DNA of 64,000 nt from Pelobates cultripes. Its lineage: Eukaryota; Chordata; Amphibia; Anura; Pelobatidae. The DNA lies in NCBI GenBank assembly GCA_933207985.1, contig OW240912.1:110149583-110213582 (forward strand), given 5' to 3'. Position numbers and translations under genes: made by a program. The notes beneath the pieces were generated by a model. It was not told the origin of the DNA and made no database searches. It saw nothing but the letters and a program-made list of their open reading frames with translations. Below, piece after piece: positions 10,611-20,943 of the stretch; position 1 is the stretch's first letter; the number at the start of each line of letters is the position of its first letter.

Positions 10611-11622
10611 TGTAGCGGAGACCTGGTATTCCACAAGTTATCTCCGCTTAAGATCCCAGTGAGGCTCAGGAACAAGTATTTATAAATCCATAAGGCAAGG
10701 TTTCCAGCAGGCAAAATACTCCAACAATATCCCAACAGCAATCCCAATGACTGGACGACACACAGCATCAGGAGCAGAACTAAACTTTTATTCACACAGT
10801 GGCCTTATAAAGGAAGGGATTTACAGTCATTAGTACAGTGTCCAATCATACCTGAGTAACCTCCCACACATCTCCTCCCCTAAGTCTGACTCATAATCCC
10901 CTTATACAGCACACACATTCCCTGGGTTTCTGGATGTACCCCTAAACCTAGGGGTACCCCTTTAAATGTTACATCCCCTGGTAGCCCTGATCTGGGTGAG
11001 AGACATATCCAAAAATCACCCAGATCGGACCAGGGGTTCGGGAAATCTGTGGAAGTAATAAAAAGACCGACCGCGCTGGAGGGAACAGACAAAATTGGTT
11101 CCATTAGATGGGGCTCTGCGGTCGGTCACAAAAGAAGGGAATAATAGAGACTAGGGAGGGTTTGCATGAATTCCCTTGTTCGGTTGTTTCTTTCTACTGA
11201 ACGGGTGGCCGTTCGTTAGTTTGGATACGAACTTAAGGACAGTGTGGAGGTCTCAGCGGTGTTCACCTAGCCAAGTGTCCGATTTGGGTTCCAGACACTC
11301 GACGGCAAAACACCGCTGTTCGGGAGTTTTAAAATGGCCGCCGCCACGTGTTAGTCTCCCGAATGGCGGCCACCCCGCGAACAAAGGACCCACTGCACAG
11401 AATGCCAATTACCCGTTTGCAACATTTTTGCAACTGGTAATTGGAGGCACACTTCCCACTGGGGTGGTCTGACTGTTCGGTAGTTTCATTCGCATAATGC
11501 CTAGATTGATTCTACCGAACAATCAGACGAATGCTGCATACAGTTTCACATACATAGATACAATTTAACCGAATACATTAAAATACATGTAGTTTTCAGG
11601 ACAGCCCAATGCCATCCGCTAG
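10611..11622 (-). mobile_element. Solo-LTR-like insertion in L2
   Basis: About 1 kb separates L2 sequence that is contiguous in copy C (49.6 kb). The ends are TGTAGCGGAG and ATCCGCTAG, an imperfect short inverted repeat, and ATGAGG occurs directly on both sides (10605-10610 and 11623-11628). Size, ends and duplication fit a solo LTR of a Gypsy-type element. A TTTTATTCACA stretch near 10785 would be a polyadenylation signal on the minus strand. The interior is rich in GTTCG/CGAAC motifs, as in the LTR at 61319. No internal coding sequence is present. Confidence 0.66.
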
Positions 11623-11911
11623 ATGAGGGGTGAAGGAGAGGTCGGACTCAAAGAGAATACCTAGGCAGTGAGCCTGTGAGGTAGAGGTGACAGTGGCGCC
11701 GTTGACTTGGAGGGAGACAGATACAGGAGTAGCAACACTTGAGGGAGGAAGGACCAGAAGTTGGGTTTTGGACAGGTTGAGTTTAAGGAAATGAGCAGCC
11801 ATCCAGTTGGCAATCACGGAGAAGCAGTCAGAGAACACGAGTCAAGTTGGGCGGAGAGAGATCAGGAGAGGACAGGTAGATTTGCGTGTCATCTGCATAT
11901 AAGTGATAATC
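11596..11911 (-). pseudogene. L2 reverse transcriptase fragment
   Basis: The reverse transcriptase of an L2-clade non-LTR retrotransposon would copy its own RNA at a nicked target. The fragment retains motif YADD (11888-11899) in the context HLYADDTQIYLSSPDLS, followed after a stop at about 11835 by the conserved stretch SVIANWMAAHFLKLNLSKTQ, LQVNGATVTSTSQAHCLGIL and SDLSFTPH. The reading frame then ends at the LTR insertion. The LNLSKT and CLG(I/V)LF(E/D)SDLSF signatures recur in L2 copies C and D in this window. It is inactive: truncated, with a stop codon, and split by an insertion. Confidence 0.82.
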
Positions 11912-12433
11912 CCAAGACTTGTATTACTTAAATTATGTCAAGCCATTCATTTTAAACTTCTATGTGTTTTCAATTCTCCGTCAATTCTGTTTAGTTCTTT
12001 TTAATTATGCTGGACAGTTTCAATTCACAGCTCTCAGAAGTGGTTTTCCCTGCAATGGTCTTTCCAACTTACTGGGTCGAAAGTAAAACGTTTTAGCATT
12101 AGGTTATTGAAAAAAACAGGAAGCTTACCCAAGGGACCAACAGAAAACTTTAAGCAACTATAAAATGTATGGTTCTGATAAAATTGAAAATTAAAAGCAA
12201 ACTTCTATCCCTTTACATGGTATTTATAAAACTCGATACTCACAATCAGAAAACCAGAAATAAAAAACCTTCACACATTTTACATGAATCGGTAATACAT
12301 ATTACTTCTACATGTTAACATGTATTTTATAAAATACATATTCTCTTCCATTTTCTGAAGATATATGCCTCTTGTGTTTTGGTTGAGATTTGGAAGGAAA
12401 CTCATACTTGTTTTAGTTATGAAAAACTGACAG
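11912..12433. other. Unassigned sequence
   Basis: AT-rich, without recognisable coding or repeat structure. Confidence 0.55.
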
Positions 12434-12625
12434 TGTTATTTACTAAAGTAAGAATACAGGGCAAATTGAAAGTGAAATTCAAATTTAAGGCCAGAGTAGC
12501 CTAACTGAAAGCATAGCTGATTTAGAAAATTATTCGAACTTGGATATTTTGACCTTAAATTGAAATTCACTTTGAATTCACCTTCAATTTCACTTCAGTG
12601 TATAACCTTGTATATTATTACTAAA
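12434..12625. repeat. Foldback MITE-like element
   Basis: A left arm (TTATTTACTAAAGTAAGAAT through CAAATTTAAGG) pairs imperfectly with a right arm (CCTTAAATTGAAATTCAC through TATTATTACTAAA). The pairing includes TTCAAATTTAAGG against CCTTAAATTGAA. No target duplication could be fixed. This structure is typical of a short non-autonomous DNA transposon, but the superfamily is unclear. Confidence 0.55.
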
Positions 12626-12833
12626 ATACTCCAGATGTTGCAAAATATTTCAGCCCGGTGCTGTTCTGCAAAGTTATCCAAACTGCATAAGTAAGATAGC
12701 ACTTAACTTTTAATCAGCAAATGCTGTTTCAGTTCTAATTCGAACTTTCTTTAGGTATCCTGAACAAAGTTTGAATTAGAACTGAAACGTCGATTTTGTT
12801 GTACAGCATTTGTTGAATAAAAGTTAAGTTTAA

Positions 12834-14944
12834 CCCCTTCGCGACCGAGGACGGTTCAGGACCGTCATCGGCATTTTTGCCTTGCCGACCGATGACGGTC
12901 CTGAACCGTCCTAACGGTCAGAGGTACTTACCTGATCGCCGTCGTTCCCCCGGCGGCGACCAGCATTGCTCCGGTTGTGGGGAGACTGCCTGCAGCCCAG
13001 ACAGTCTCCCCACACTGAATTAGGACCCCTGTGGCCATGTGATCGCTCAACACAGCGATCACATGGTCACAATAGGTGTCCTAGTGCCTGCCTGCAGGGG
13101 GACTGTCTGTGCTGACAGGCAGTCTCCCTGCTAGTGTAAAATCAGAAAAAAAAAATAAAGTTAGTGTTAATAAAAATAAAAAAAATTATTATATATGTGT
13201 ATATATGATATATAGACATATATTATATCTGTATAATATATGTCTATATATCATATATATAATGTCATACTAAGTGTATTTTTATATTAATATGTACTTA
13301 TATTAATAAAAAAATACACTTATAATTAAGTTACACACGTATATATATATAATATATATAATAACTATATATATTGTATATATATATTATTATAAAATAT
13401 AAATGATAAGTAATTTAACTTAAATAATTTTTTTTAAAATAATAATAAAAAATTAAAAAAAAATTATATATCTATATGAAATTTTATTCTAACTGTATTT
13501 TAAAATTAATATATATATATTTATATCAAAATACACTTAGAATGAATTTGTATATATAAATAAATAAAAATAACACGAAATATACATATGTCCATATACA
13601 AAATTACATAAATAATTATATAAATATACACATAGACTTCAAATATATAAATATGCATATATATTTAAATTCTACGTGCGTATTTATGTAATATTTTTAC
13701 ATAATTAAGTAATTTTATTGATTGCAATTTGAGGGACCTGCCTGCCAACCCAGGCCGAAATTCCAGAGAATTGAATTTGCTAGCACTGTATTTTACCCTG
13801 TAACATTCTACGACACCCTAAAACCTGTACATGGGGGGTACTGTTTTACTCGGGAGACTTCGCTGAACACAAATATTAGTGATTCAAAACAGTAAAACAT
13901 ATCACAGTGATGATATTGTCAGTGAAAATGACTTTTTTTGCATTTTTCACACACAAACAGCACTTTTACTGATGATATAATTGTTGTGATACGTTTTCCA
14001 GTTTTTAAACACTAATATTTGTGTTCAGCAAAGTCTCCTGAGTAAAACAGTACCCCCCATGTACAGGTTTTATAGTATTTTTGAAAGTTACAAGGTCAAA
14101 TATATTGGTCAAATATTTTTACATTGAAAATGGCCAGGTTGGTTACGTTGCCTTTGAGAGCGTATGGTAGCCCAGGAATGAGAATTACCCCCATGATGGC
14201 ATACCATTTGCAAAAGAAGACAACCCAAGGTATTGCAAATGGGGTATTGTCCAGTCTTTTTTAGTAACCACTTGGTCACAAACACTGGCCAAAATTAGCG
14301 TTCAATTTAGTTTTTTTACTTTTTCACACACAAACAAATATGAATGCTTACTTTGGCCAGTGTTTTCGACTAAGTGGCTACTAAAAAAGACTGGACATAC
14401 CCCATATTGAATACCCTGGGTTGTCTACTTTAAAAAAAATATGTACATGTGGGGTGTTATTTAGAGATTTATGACAGATAATAGTGTTACAATGTCACTA
14501 TTGATACATTTTAAAAATGTATGTTTTGAAACCACAATATCCTACTTGTACCTATAGCCCTATAACATGCAAAAAGCAGCAAAAAAGCACGTAAACACTG
14601 GGTATTTTTAAACTCAGGACAAAATTTTGAATCTATTTAGCAGTTTTTTTCATTCGCTTTTGTAGATGAGTAAAAGATTTTTCAAGTAAAAGTAAAAAAA
14701 CATGTATTTTTTTCAATTTTTCATCATATTCTTTTATTTTTTTTAAATTAAAATACATGAGTTTATATAAATAATGGTATATAAAGAAAGCCCCTTTTGT
14801 CCTGAAAAAAACAATATATAATTTGTATGGGAACAGTAAATGAGAAAGCGGAAAATTACAGCCAAACACAAACACCACAAAAGTGTAAAAATATGCCTGG
14901 TCGCAAATGTACAGCATCGCAAAAAAGGTCCAGTCCTTAAGGGG
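12834..14944 (+). mobile_element. Non-autonomous piggyBac-type element (2.1 kb)
   Basis: TTAA is duplicated at 12830-12833 and 14945-14948. The left end, CCCCTTCGCGACCGAGGAC, resembles the left end of the autonomous element (CCCCTTCCCGACCGATGAC). The right end reads CCCCTTAAGGACTGG in reverse complement, like that element's right end. The last ~200 bp also match the 42.9-43.05 kb end. Inside are a GATCGCT/AGCGATC palindrome (about 13040-13063), a TA-rich block and repeat-module anchors in inverted pairs (13828-13888 against 14005-14076). There is no transposase ORF, so it must depend on a transposase supplied in trans. Confidence 0.85.
13140..13720. repeat. TA-rich low-complexity block within the non-autonomous element
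   Basis: Runs of TATATA and palindromic TATATAT clusters. A similar block sits at 33360-33830 in the related element, so it is a conserved internal part of the family and not a chance microsatellite. Confidence 0.7.
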
Positions 14945-14993
14945 TTAATAACATTTTGAAGTGCCTGGAGTGCTATCTTACTTATGCAGTTTA

Positions 14994-14994
<1 letters not shown>

Positions 14995-15082
<88 letters not shown>
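14995..15082. repeat. Compound microsatellite (CTAT)n(CT)n(AT)n
   Basis: About nine CTAT units are followed by about a dozen CT and then AT dinucleotides, directly beside the foldback element's right end. Confidence 0.97.
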
Positions 15083-15085
<3 letters not shown>

Positions 15086-15179
15086 AAGGAGTTTTTATCA
15101 GGACAAACAATTCATTGTGATAACATGACATGATATACCCACACAACATCCCAGAAAAAAACATATCCTGACACAAAGA

Positions 15180-15611
15180 GTATAAGTAGGGGTAATGAAA
15201 GAGGTTGCTAGAAAAGTATTCACTGAGAACTTAGTAGGTTATTTTTGACAGTTGCAGGAGAGGAGTCGTGGGGGGGAAGGGGATGAAAACCCACAAACAG
15301 TTTTTATGATATGCTTTCCCGAAGAAGTGTGTTTTCAAAGATTTTTTAAATGAGTGGAGACTGGGTCAAAGTCTAACGGAGAAGGGAAGGGAGTTCCACA
15401 GAAAAGGTGTAGCCCTGGAGAAGTCTTGGAGGCGAGCGTCAGATGTGGGAGTACGGGCAGAGGATAGACTTAGGTCTTTGGCAGTGCGCAGGGGCCTCAA
15501 CGGGACATACTTGTGTACTAGGGAGGATAGGTAGGTTGGAGCAGTATTATGTAGGGACTTGTAAGCAAGCACCAGAATCTTGAATTGAGCCCTATATCTA
15601 ACTGGAAGCCA
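15180..15611 (-). mobile_element. L2-clade LINE (copy B), 3' part
   Basis: The minus-strand reading shows HWLPVRYRAQFKILVLAY, then APTYLSSLVHKYVP, LRPLRTAKDLSLS and ATPFLWNSLPFSVR, the usual end of an L2 ORF2, followed by the 3' UTR that also ends copy A. Over 15182-15610 it can be aligned with copy A (9592-9825 and 10199 onward). The microsatellite tail is absent. Upstream, the element stops abruptly at about 15611. Confidence 0.85.
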
Positions 15612-16095
15612 ATGTAATACTAGCATAGACACAAAATTTAATAGCTGAATTATATACCCAAAAGTATATGTACGGCTAGGCATACAGTATGTTAAAAGGA
15701 GAGTCTAGAGGAAGGGACATAACAGAAACCAAAATCGGCACTAAACTACCTAATTATTATATTAGAGCTACATCATCACAGGACCCTGAGTCATGGGGAT
15801 ATAAGGATATATATATATATATATACGATGGCGCAATAATCAGGACAGAGGGTAGGGGGCTGCCAGGGTACATGTTTAATCATGGGAACATCAGTCAGCG
15901 ATAATAAGGCTGGGTGATACAAAGCCATGCAAAAAAAACGCACTCAAAACGTGATAAGAACTATACAGATAAAACTCCCATAATAATACAAGGAGTAAAT
16001 TGGATCCTAAGTAATTAGAGTGGAAAAGAAGAAAATTACATCTACAAAATTAAATAACCCCCCAATAATAATCCTTAAGTTAAGTGGACAGGGTT
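15612..16095. other. Unassigned; possibly Penelope 3' flank
   Basis: No recognised coding sequence. A short (TA)n run lies at 15807-15825. Since it lies downstream of the Penelope-like ORF in that element's orientation, part may be its 3' UTR, but no terminal repeat was found to show this. Confidence 0.4.
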
Positions 16096-16104
16096 GTCAC
16101 AAAA

Positions 16105-16172
16105 ATAATGAAGTAGAATAGAAGGAAAAACAGTAGAATAGAATGAAGTAGAATAGAAGGAAGTACAGAAAT
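16105..16172. repeat. Short imperfect tandem repeat
   Basis: GAAGTAGAATAGAAGGAA and close variants recur about three times. It lies just beyond the stop of the Penelope-like ORF. Confidence 0.65.
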
Positions 16173-16230
16173 AACCATAGTAAATTACACCTGATGACAA
16201 AAAAATATAAAGGCATAATTGAGTCTTTGA

Positions 16231-19200
16231 TTATAGGAACATAGATAATGAACACTTTTTGTTCAGACCCCTTGGCCATACTGTATTGAGAGTTTTTATC
16301 CAGTTTGCCTCACGTTGGAGAAGGATTTTCTTCCTATCCCCTTCTCTCCGGTGTGGGGGGGACATGGTCAATTGCCATGAATTTAAAGTGGACAAAGTAT
16401 GCCCCTTTGCCAAGAAGTGTTTCGCCACCGGGAGGTTGGCTTTGTTGTCCCTATAGGCAATACGGATGTTTGATCTATGATTCCTAATCCGTTCACTGAG
16501 TGGGAGGTCAGTTTTCCTCTCATTAGATAAACCACAGGGGCATTGTAATTTGTAAATGACAGACTGACGTGCAGGTCAGTCTATGCTTCATTGGATATTT
16601 CCTGCCTGTGTGTGGATGGCAGAAAAGATTGCCTGGTACCATATGGCTGCAGGTTACACAGCCCAAGCAACGAAAGCAGCCCTTGTTGATTGTTGCCTCT
16701 CTCTTAGTGTAGCAGTGTATCAGATCAGTTTTTACCAGGTGGCCACAAAGGTTCATTCCCCTCTTATAGCATAGCATGGGGGGATTCTGGAAAATCTCTG
16801 GTAAAGTAAGGTCTTTCTCCAGGAGACGCCAATTGGATCTCAATGTGCTATGTATTCTAGAGGACGCTGTATTGAAGGTGGTAGAGAATACCAAGCCTTG
16901 GTTGTCTGGATGGTTCTTGGCTTTTGGTTAATGCACGTTGAAGTGTAGATTTATTAGACCCCCTTTGTTTAAATGTGTTCCACATCTCTTTGATCTGTTG
17001 TTGAGCTTTCTCTGGCTCTGAGTTGTTTTACAGGACTCTCATAAACTGTGACAGTGGTAATGATTCCTTAAGGTGTTTCAGGTGGAAACTGTCAGCCTGT
17101 AGCAGGGTGTTTCTATCTGTGGATTTGGTAAAGCGGGTGTAGGCAAGGTTAGTGTTGCTTCTGTATATGTGAACATCCAAAAAGTCAATCTCATCTGAAC
17201 TCATGGTTAAGGTGAGTTTCACCGGTGTTTGGGCTCCATTGATGTTTTCTATCACCTGAGTGATAGATTCAGTATCCCCTCGCCATATCAAGAAGACATC
17301 ATCAATGAATCTCTTATAGAGTATGATGTTACTGCTGAATGGTTGTATAATGTGTTCTGATTCAAACATGAACATAAAACTTTTGGCATACATGGGGGCC
17401 ATCGCTGCCCCATAGATGTTCCAGAGAACTGTTGGTACCATGGATGTTTAAATCTAAAATAGTTTGAGGTCAAGACTTTCTCCACTACTTCAAGTACATA
17501 TTCAATAAGGGGACCTCTGTATACTGAGGAGTTCTGTAGGACTTGGCGCATAGCCTCTATACCTGCGTGGTGTGGGATGATGTTATAGAAACTTTTAACG
17601 CCACATGTAAAAAAGAAGATGGATCCCTCTGGTAATTTAATAGCATCCAGTAAGCTTAGTAACCTAGGGGTGTCTTTAATACATGTTGGTAATGATTCAA
17701 CTGTGACTTTGAACAAAACATCAAGCCATTTAGCCAATGGTTCAAGTACCCCCCTGTGGCCGAGACTATTGGTCTGCCCGGTGGGTGGTCTGTACTTTTG
17801 TGCATCTTGGGTAGGGTATAAATTATAGGTGTTTTTGGTGTAGATTGGACCAAGTACTCTTGGAGGTTTATAGTAAGGTAGTTGGCCTTCACACCTCTCT
17901 GAACCAGGGCTGCTATCTGTTGCATGATCAGTGTGGTTGGACTTCCTTTAAGTTTTCTATAGACTTTTGTATCTTGTAGTTGTGAGAGTAATTCATCTCT
18001 ATAATCCTGGTAGTTAAGGATCACAATGCTCCCACCCTTGTCTGCTGGTTGAATAACAATATTTTCATCATTCGACAGAGAGCGGATAATCATCTTCTCT
18101 TTATTACTGATGTTGCAGTTATGTTATTCTAGCTGCAATACAGAGGTAGTTTCACGTTGCATATTTCTCTAGAAGGTTCTGATAAACAGTTGTTGTGTGG
18201 GAGGGTCAAATGTGCTTTTAGGTTTGAATTCACTTATGGTTATTTCAGGTACTTGGGGCTGTCTTTAACCCCTTAAGGACACATGACATGTGTGACATGT
18301 CACAATTCCCTTTTATTCTAGTTTGGTCCTTAAGGAGTTAAAGAATTATTTTAGACGTAATGTCCTGCCAAATTTATAGACTTCAATGTCACTCTGAAAA
18401 AAGTTAGGGTAGTTGGTAGGCACAAAAGATAGTCCCTTATTAAGTAGCTGAATTTCCTTTGTGTTCACTGTCCTGTTGGATAAGTTGAAGACCGGTATTA
18501 TCTTGGGGGACGTGGTGGTTTTCCCCTTGTCCCAACAGGGTCTACCCTTCTGGCCTTTTCTGGTAATGTACCTTCTCTTAGTCTTGAGGTGTACCTAGTG
18601 TTGATTCTGGATGAGGAAGCCGGATTTGTCTCTAAAAAAGACTCCTGAGTTGGTGGTCTCTTGGTGCAATTGCTTTGGGCTGGCTCAAAGTCTGAGGTTG
18701 ATTTGCCTGAAGTACGGTCTATTGAAAATTGCTTTGTTCTGGTGATCAGTCTTCTGCGGCGAGCGAAGCATGGTCTCTCGCTCTGTACACTCATTCACCT
18801 ACACACTCGATGTTCCTTATAGTCATTGCTTATTTTTTCTTGCTTCTCCCTTTTAAATCTTATCAAGTCAGTTTTATAATTTTTGATGTTTTGTTCCAGT
18901 TTAAGTACTTTTGGTGCAGATTCAACAGCAGAGAGTAGTAAGGTTTCTTTTGATTCCAATTCTGTGATCCTCTTTCTAACTGCTATTAAGTCCTATTTGA
19001 CATCCTCAATTATGATGAGCATCAAGTTTAGTGAACAATTATTCAGGACAGAAATCCAGCTTTTGCAGTCCTTTGGTTTAAGGCGACCTACGGCTGGTAT
19101 GTTCTTAATGGAATTGGGAGGAACTTATAGTACTCAGACAAGAAGAGACAATGCAGGTCCAAGTCTGTTTCCCTCTTTCTAAGTCTCAACAGTTCAAAAT

Positions 19201-19339
19201 AAATTTCCTTTAGCGTTGTGGTGTTTGGTAGTTCTATACTCGAGCTGTCCCACCTAATCCTCTCAGCATCCTGTTCTGTATATTGGAATATTTCCTCCTA
19301 TTCTGCAAGGCCTCCAGCAAGAACAAAAGAATCATCCAT
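16231..19339 (-). pseudogene. Penelope-like RT/GIY-YIG endonuclease, broken
   Basis: The N-terminal part reads MDDSFVLAGGLAE, a stop, then ELLRLRKRETDLDLHCL (19140-19339). The RT starts near 18060 with ADKGGSIVILNYQDY, followed by TPIIYTLPKMHK and PPGRPIVSATGG. GTSMGQR and the catalytic YKRFIDDVFLIW (codons near 17285-17320) lie after a frameshift, then EIDFLDVHIY. The linker has the paired cysteines CFRCLGCVTC. The endonuclease region begins IYKLQCPCGL at about 16525, has the conserved ERIRNHRSNIR, NLPVAKHFL and REANWIKTLNT, and ends near 16231. The tyrosine-rich GLYYIGKT core of GIY-YIG is degraded to GLSNERKTD. The element is certainly dead; the assignment is firm because motifs occur in the right order along 3 kb. 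Confidence 0.85.
18269..18337. mobile_element. 69-bp micro-MITE with piggyBac-type ends
   Basis: TTAA at 18265-18268 and 18338-18341 brackets 69 bp that start CCCCTTAAGGACA and end TGTCC-like GGTCCTTAAGGAG, so 12 of the outer 13 positions pair. The ends equal the right-end type of the 36-43 kb piggyBac-like element. A short inner palindrome, ACATGACATGTGTGACATGT, follows the left end. It interrupts the Penelope ORF, so it arrived after that element. Confidence 0.82.
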
Positions 19340-19345
19340 ATGAAA

Positions 19346-20216
19346 AAAGCTTGTGGTGGTGTAAATTACTAGAGATATTCTGTGAGCAATAGTTTCACGT
19401 GGTGCACAAACAAAGTGTTTACAGTCGATATAGTACAATCACTGTTTAAGTGAGTAGGAACTTTTCCTTCGATCCAGGTGCATAGCAAGGCTCCTGCCTA
19501 AGGAGTCATGATACATACACATTGAAAAAGTGAAGTTACATTTTTATTTAATTTGCATTGTGTTTATTGGTTTTCTGTATGATTTTATGAATTTAAGGTA
19601 ATATTAAACTGTAAAATTTGTGTTAAAATGCTGTAATTTTGGGGGTCTGAAACGGATTAATCTAATTTTCATTAATTCTTATGGAAAACTTTGATTCAGT
19701 TTTCGAACAAATCGGTCCTGAAACAGCCTTCTGAAATGGATTAAATTTGAGTTCCAAGGTTCCACTGTATATAAATATAAGAAAGTGTAGATTAAAATGC
19801 GTTATAGGATTATATCACAGTACCTTCACTACTGATTTAATGTCTGCTCAAATATGGCGGATCATTCAGGTGAACATCAGAACATTTATTCAATGATCAT
19901 CAAGAAGAAAATAGTACAAACTGAATGTTATTTCAATCCTCGGTAACCAGAGGGTCAATATCCTTGAGAAAATATGTTTGAAAACTGAGCTGAAGAATTT
20001 ATGTGTCAGCTTGTTGTCTAATCATGTTGTCTAGTACAAATTGTAAGTACACTGCAGTGAACTAGGCCTTTGGCAAAAGATAAAATAAAATAAAAAACAT
20101 TTATAAACAAAACAAAGCTGTAATTAAAGAATTTGAGTTATTTGAAATATGACCATAGGCCGCAATTGACCTGTGTAGTGTGCAAATTAGGCCAAGGTTT
20201 TGCCATGTCTTATAAG
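19346..20216. other. Unassigned sequence
   Basis: No recognised gene or repeat. The end of the Penelope 5' region may lie here. Confidence 0.5.
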
Positions 20217-20943
20217 TACCGTATATACTCGTGTATAAGTCGATCTCATGTATAAGTCGAGTGCAGTTTTGTGACCAACAATTGTGAAATATGCTATGCC
20301 TCATGGATAAGTCGAGGGTAAAACTTGGGGCTATGAAATTCTGTGATTTTTATAATTATATACACACACTCATACAAACACACACTCTGCATTATATATA
20401 CACACACTCTGCATTATATACACACACACTTATACAAACACACACACTCATACAAACACACACTCTGCATTATATACACACACTCTGTGTATATAATGCA
20501 GAGTGTGTGTTTGTGTAGTGTGTGTGAACTGGGTGGAGGGAGGGCATTTTTATTATTAAAATTTTTTTTATTTTAATATTATTATTATTATTTTATTATT
20601 TTAATTTTATTTTGTCCCCCCTCCCTGCTTGTTAACTGGTCAGGGAGGAGGGCTATCTTAATCCCTGGTGGTCCAGTGGCATGGGCTGTGAAGTGGGGGG
20701 GCCGGCAGGAAGCATTTACTTACCTTTCCTGCAGCTCCTGTCAGCTCCCTTCTCCTCCGTTCCGGTCACCTCCACTGTAAGTCTCACAGTCTGGTTGCCG
20801 CGCGGATCGTTGCCATGGCTCTGACGGCCGCGGCTCTCTAAGTTGCCATAATACAGACAGTGACTCGAGTATAAGTCGAGTGGGGGTTTTTAAGCACAAA
20901 AAATGTGCTGAAAAACTAGACTTATACTCGAGTATATACTGTA
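20217..20943. mobile_element. TIR element of unresolved superfamily
   Basis: The left end, TACCGTATATACTCGTGTAT, and the right end in reverse complement, TACAGTATATACTCGAGTAT, pair over about 24 bases with few mismatches, extending into AAGTC. TA on each side could be the target duplication, which would suit Tc1/mariner, but no longer duplication is seen. Further AAGTCGAG motifs are repeated inside each end (20251, 20310, 20868). The interior holds a CA-rich microsatellite block, a GC-rich stretch and no transposase. Confidence 0.75.
20355..20518. repeat. CA-rich tandem block ending in a hairpin
   Basis: ACACTCTGCATTATATACAC and ACTCATACAAACACACAC are repeated several times. The last copy is followed by its inverse (GTGTATATAATGCAGAGTGT), giving a perfect hairpin around 20463-20515. 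The overlapping ORFs are low-complexity shadows. Confidence 0.85.

Larger units (their letters stand above)
9425..11911 (-). mobile_element. L2-clade LINE (copy A), 5'-truncated, with two nested insertions
   Basis: The 3' end at 9425 is an (ATT)n tail followed, in reverse complement, by GGCGCTATATAAAT-like sequence and the GTAAGCTCATTGAGCAGG block. Going upstream on the minus strand, the reverse transcriptase part carries the catalytic YADDTQIYLS motif (YADD codons at 11888-11899) and then an ANWMAAHFLKLNLSKTQLLV region (11720-11835). An L1 fragment (9826-10213) and an LTR-like unit (10611-11622) interrupt it. The element is cut off upstream of the YADD motif at about 11911, so the endonuclease and N-terminal RT are missing. 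Confidence 0.85.
12681..14990. mobile_element. Foldback element split by a piggyBac-type insertion
   Basis: Outer arms ACTGCATAAGTAAGATAGCA (12681) and its reverse complement ending at 14990 match over about 22 bases. Removing 12834-14944 and one TTAA restores a roughly 200-bp element. A second inner inverted repeat (TTTCAGTTCTAATTCGAAC at about 12728 against GTTTGAATTAGAACTGAAA at about 12769) and a third (ACTTTTAATCAGCAAATGCTG against CAGCATTTGTTGAATAAAAGT) give it a strong hairpin structure. The family is not known to me. Confidence 0.72.
16231..19345 (-). mobile_element. Penelope-like retroelement, almost full-length coding part
   Basis: The minus strand can be followed from a putative start at 19339 to a stop near 16231 with the Penelope order: N-terminal region, reverse transcriptase, then GIY-YIG endonuclease. 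Penelope-like elements copy their RNA with a telomerase-related RT and nick DNA with a GIY-YIG nuclease. This copy is disrupted by several stops, at least two frameshifts and a 69-bp TTAA-type insertion (18269-18337). No flanking terminal repeats (pLTRs) or target duplication were identified, so the ends given are those of the coding part. Confidence 0.85.

Noticed and set aside
11176..11472. 98-codon plus-strand ORF
   Set aside because: It falls wholly inside the antisense solo-LTR-like insertion and shows no known domain.
18498..18794. 98-codon minus ORF rich in Arg, Ser and Thr as a separate gene
   Set aside because: It lies within the Penelope-like reading region between its N-terminal and RT parts and is best treated as part of that decayed frame.
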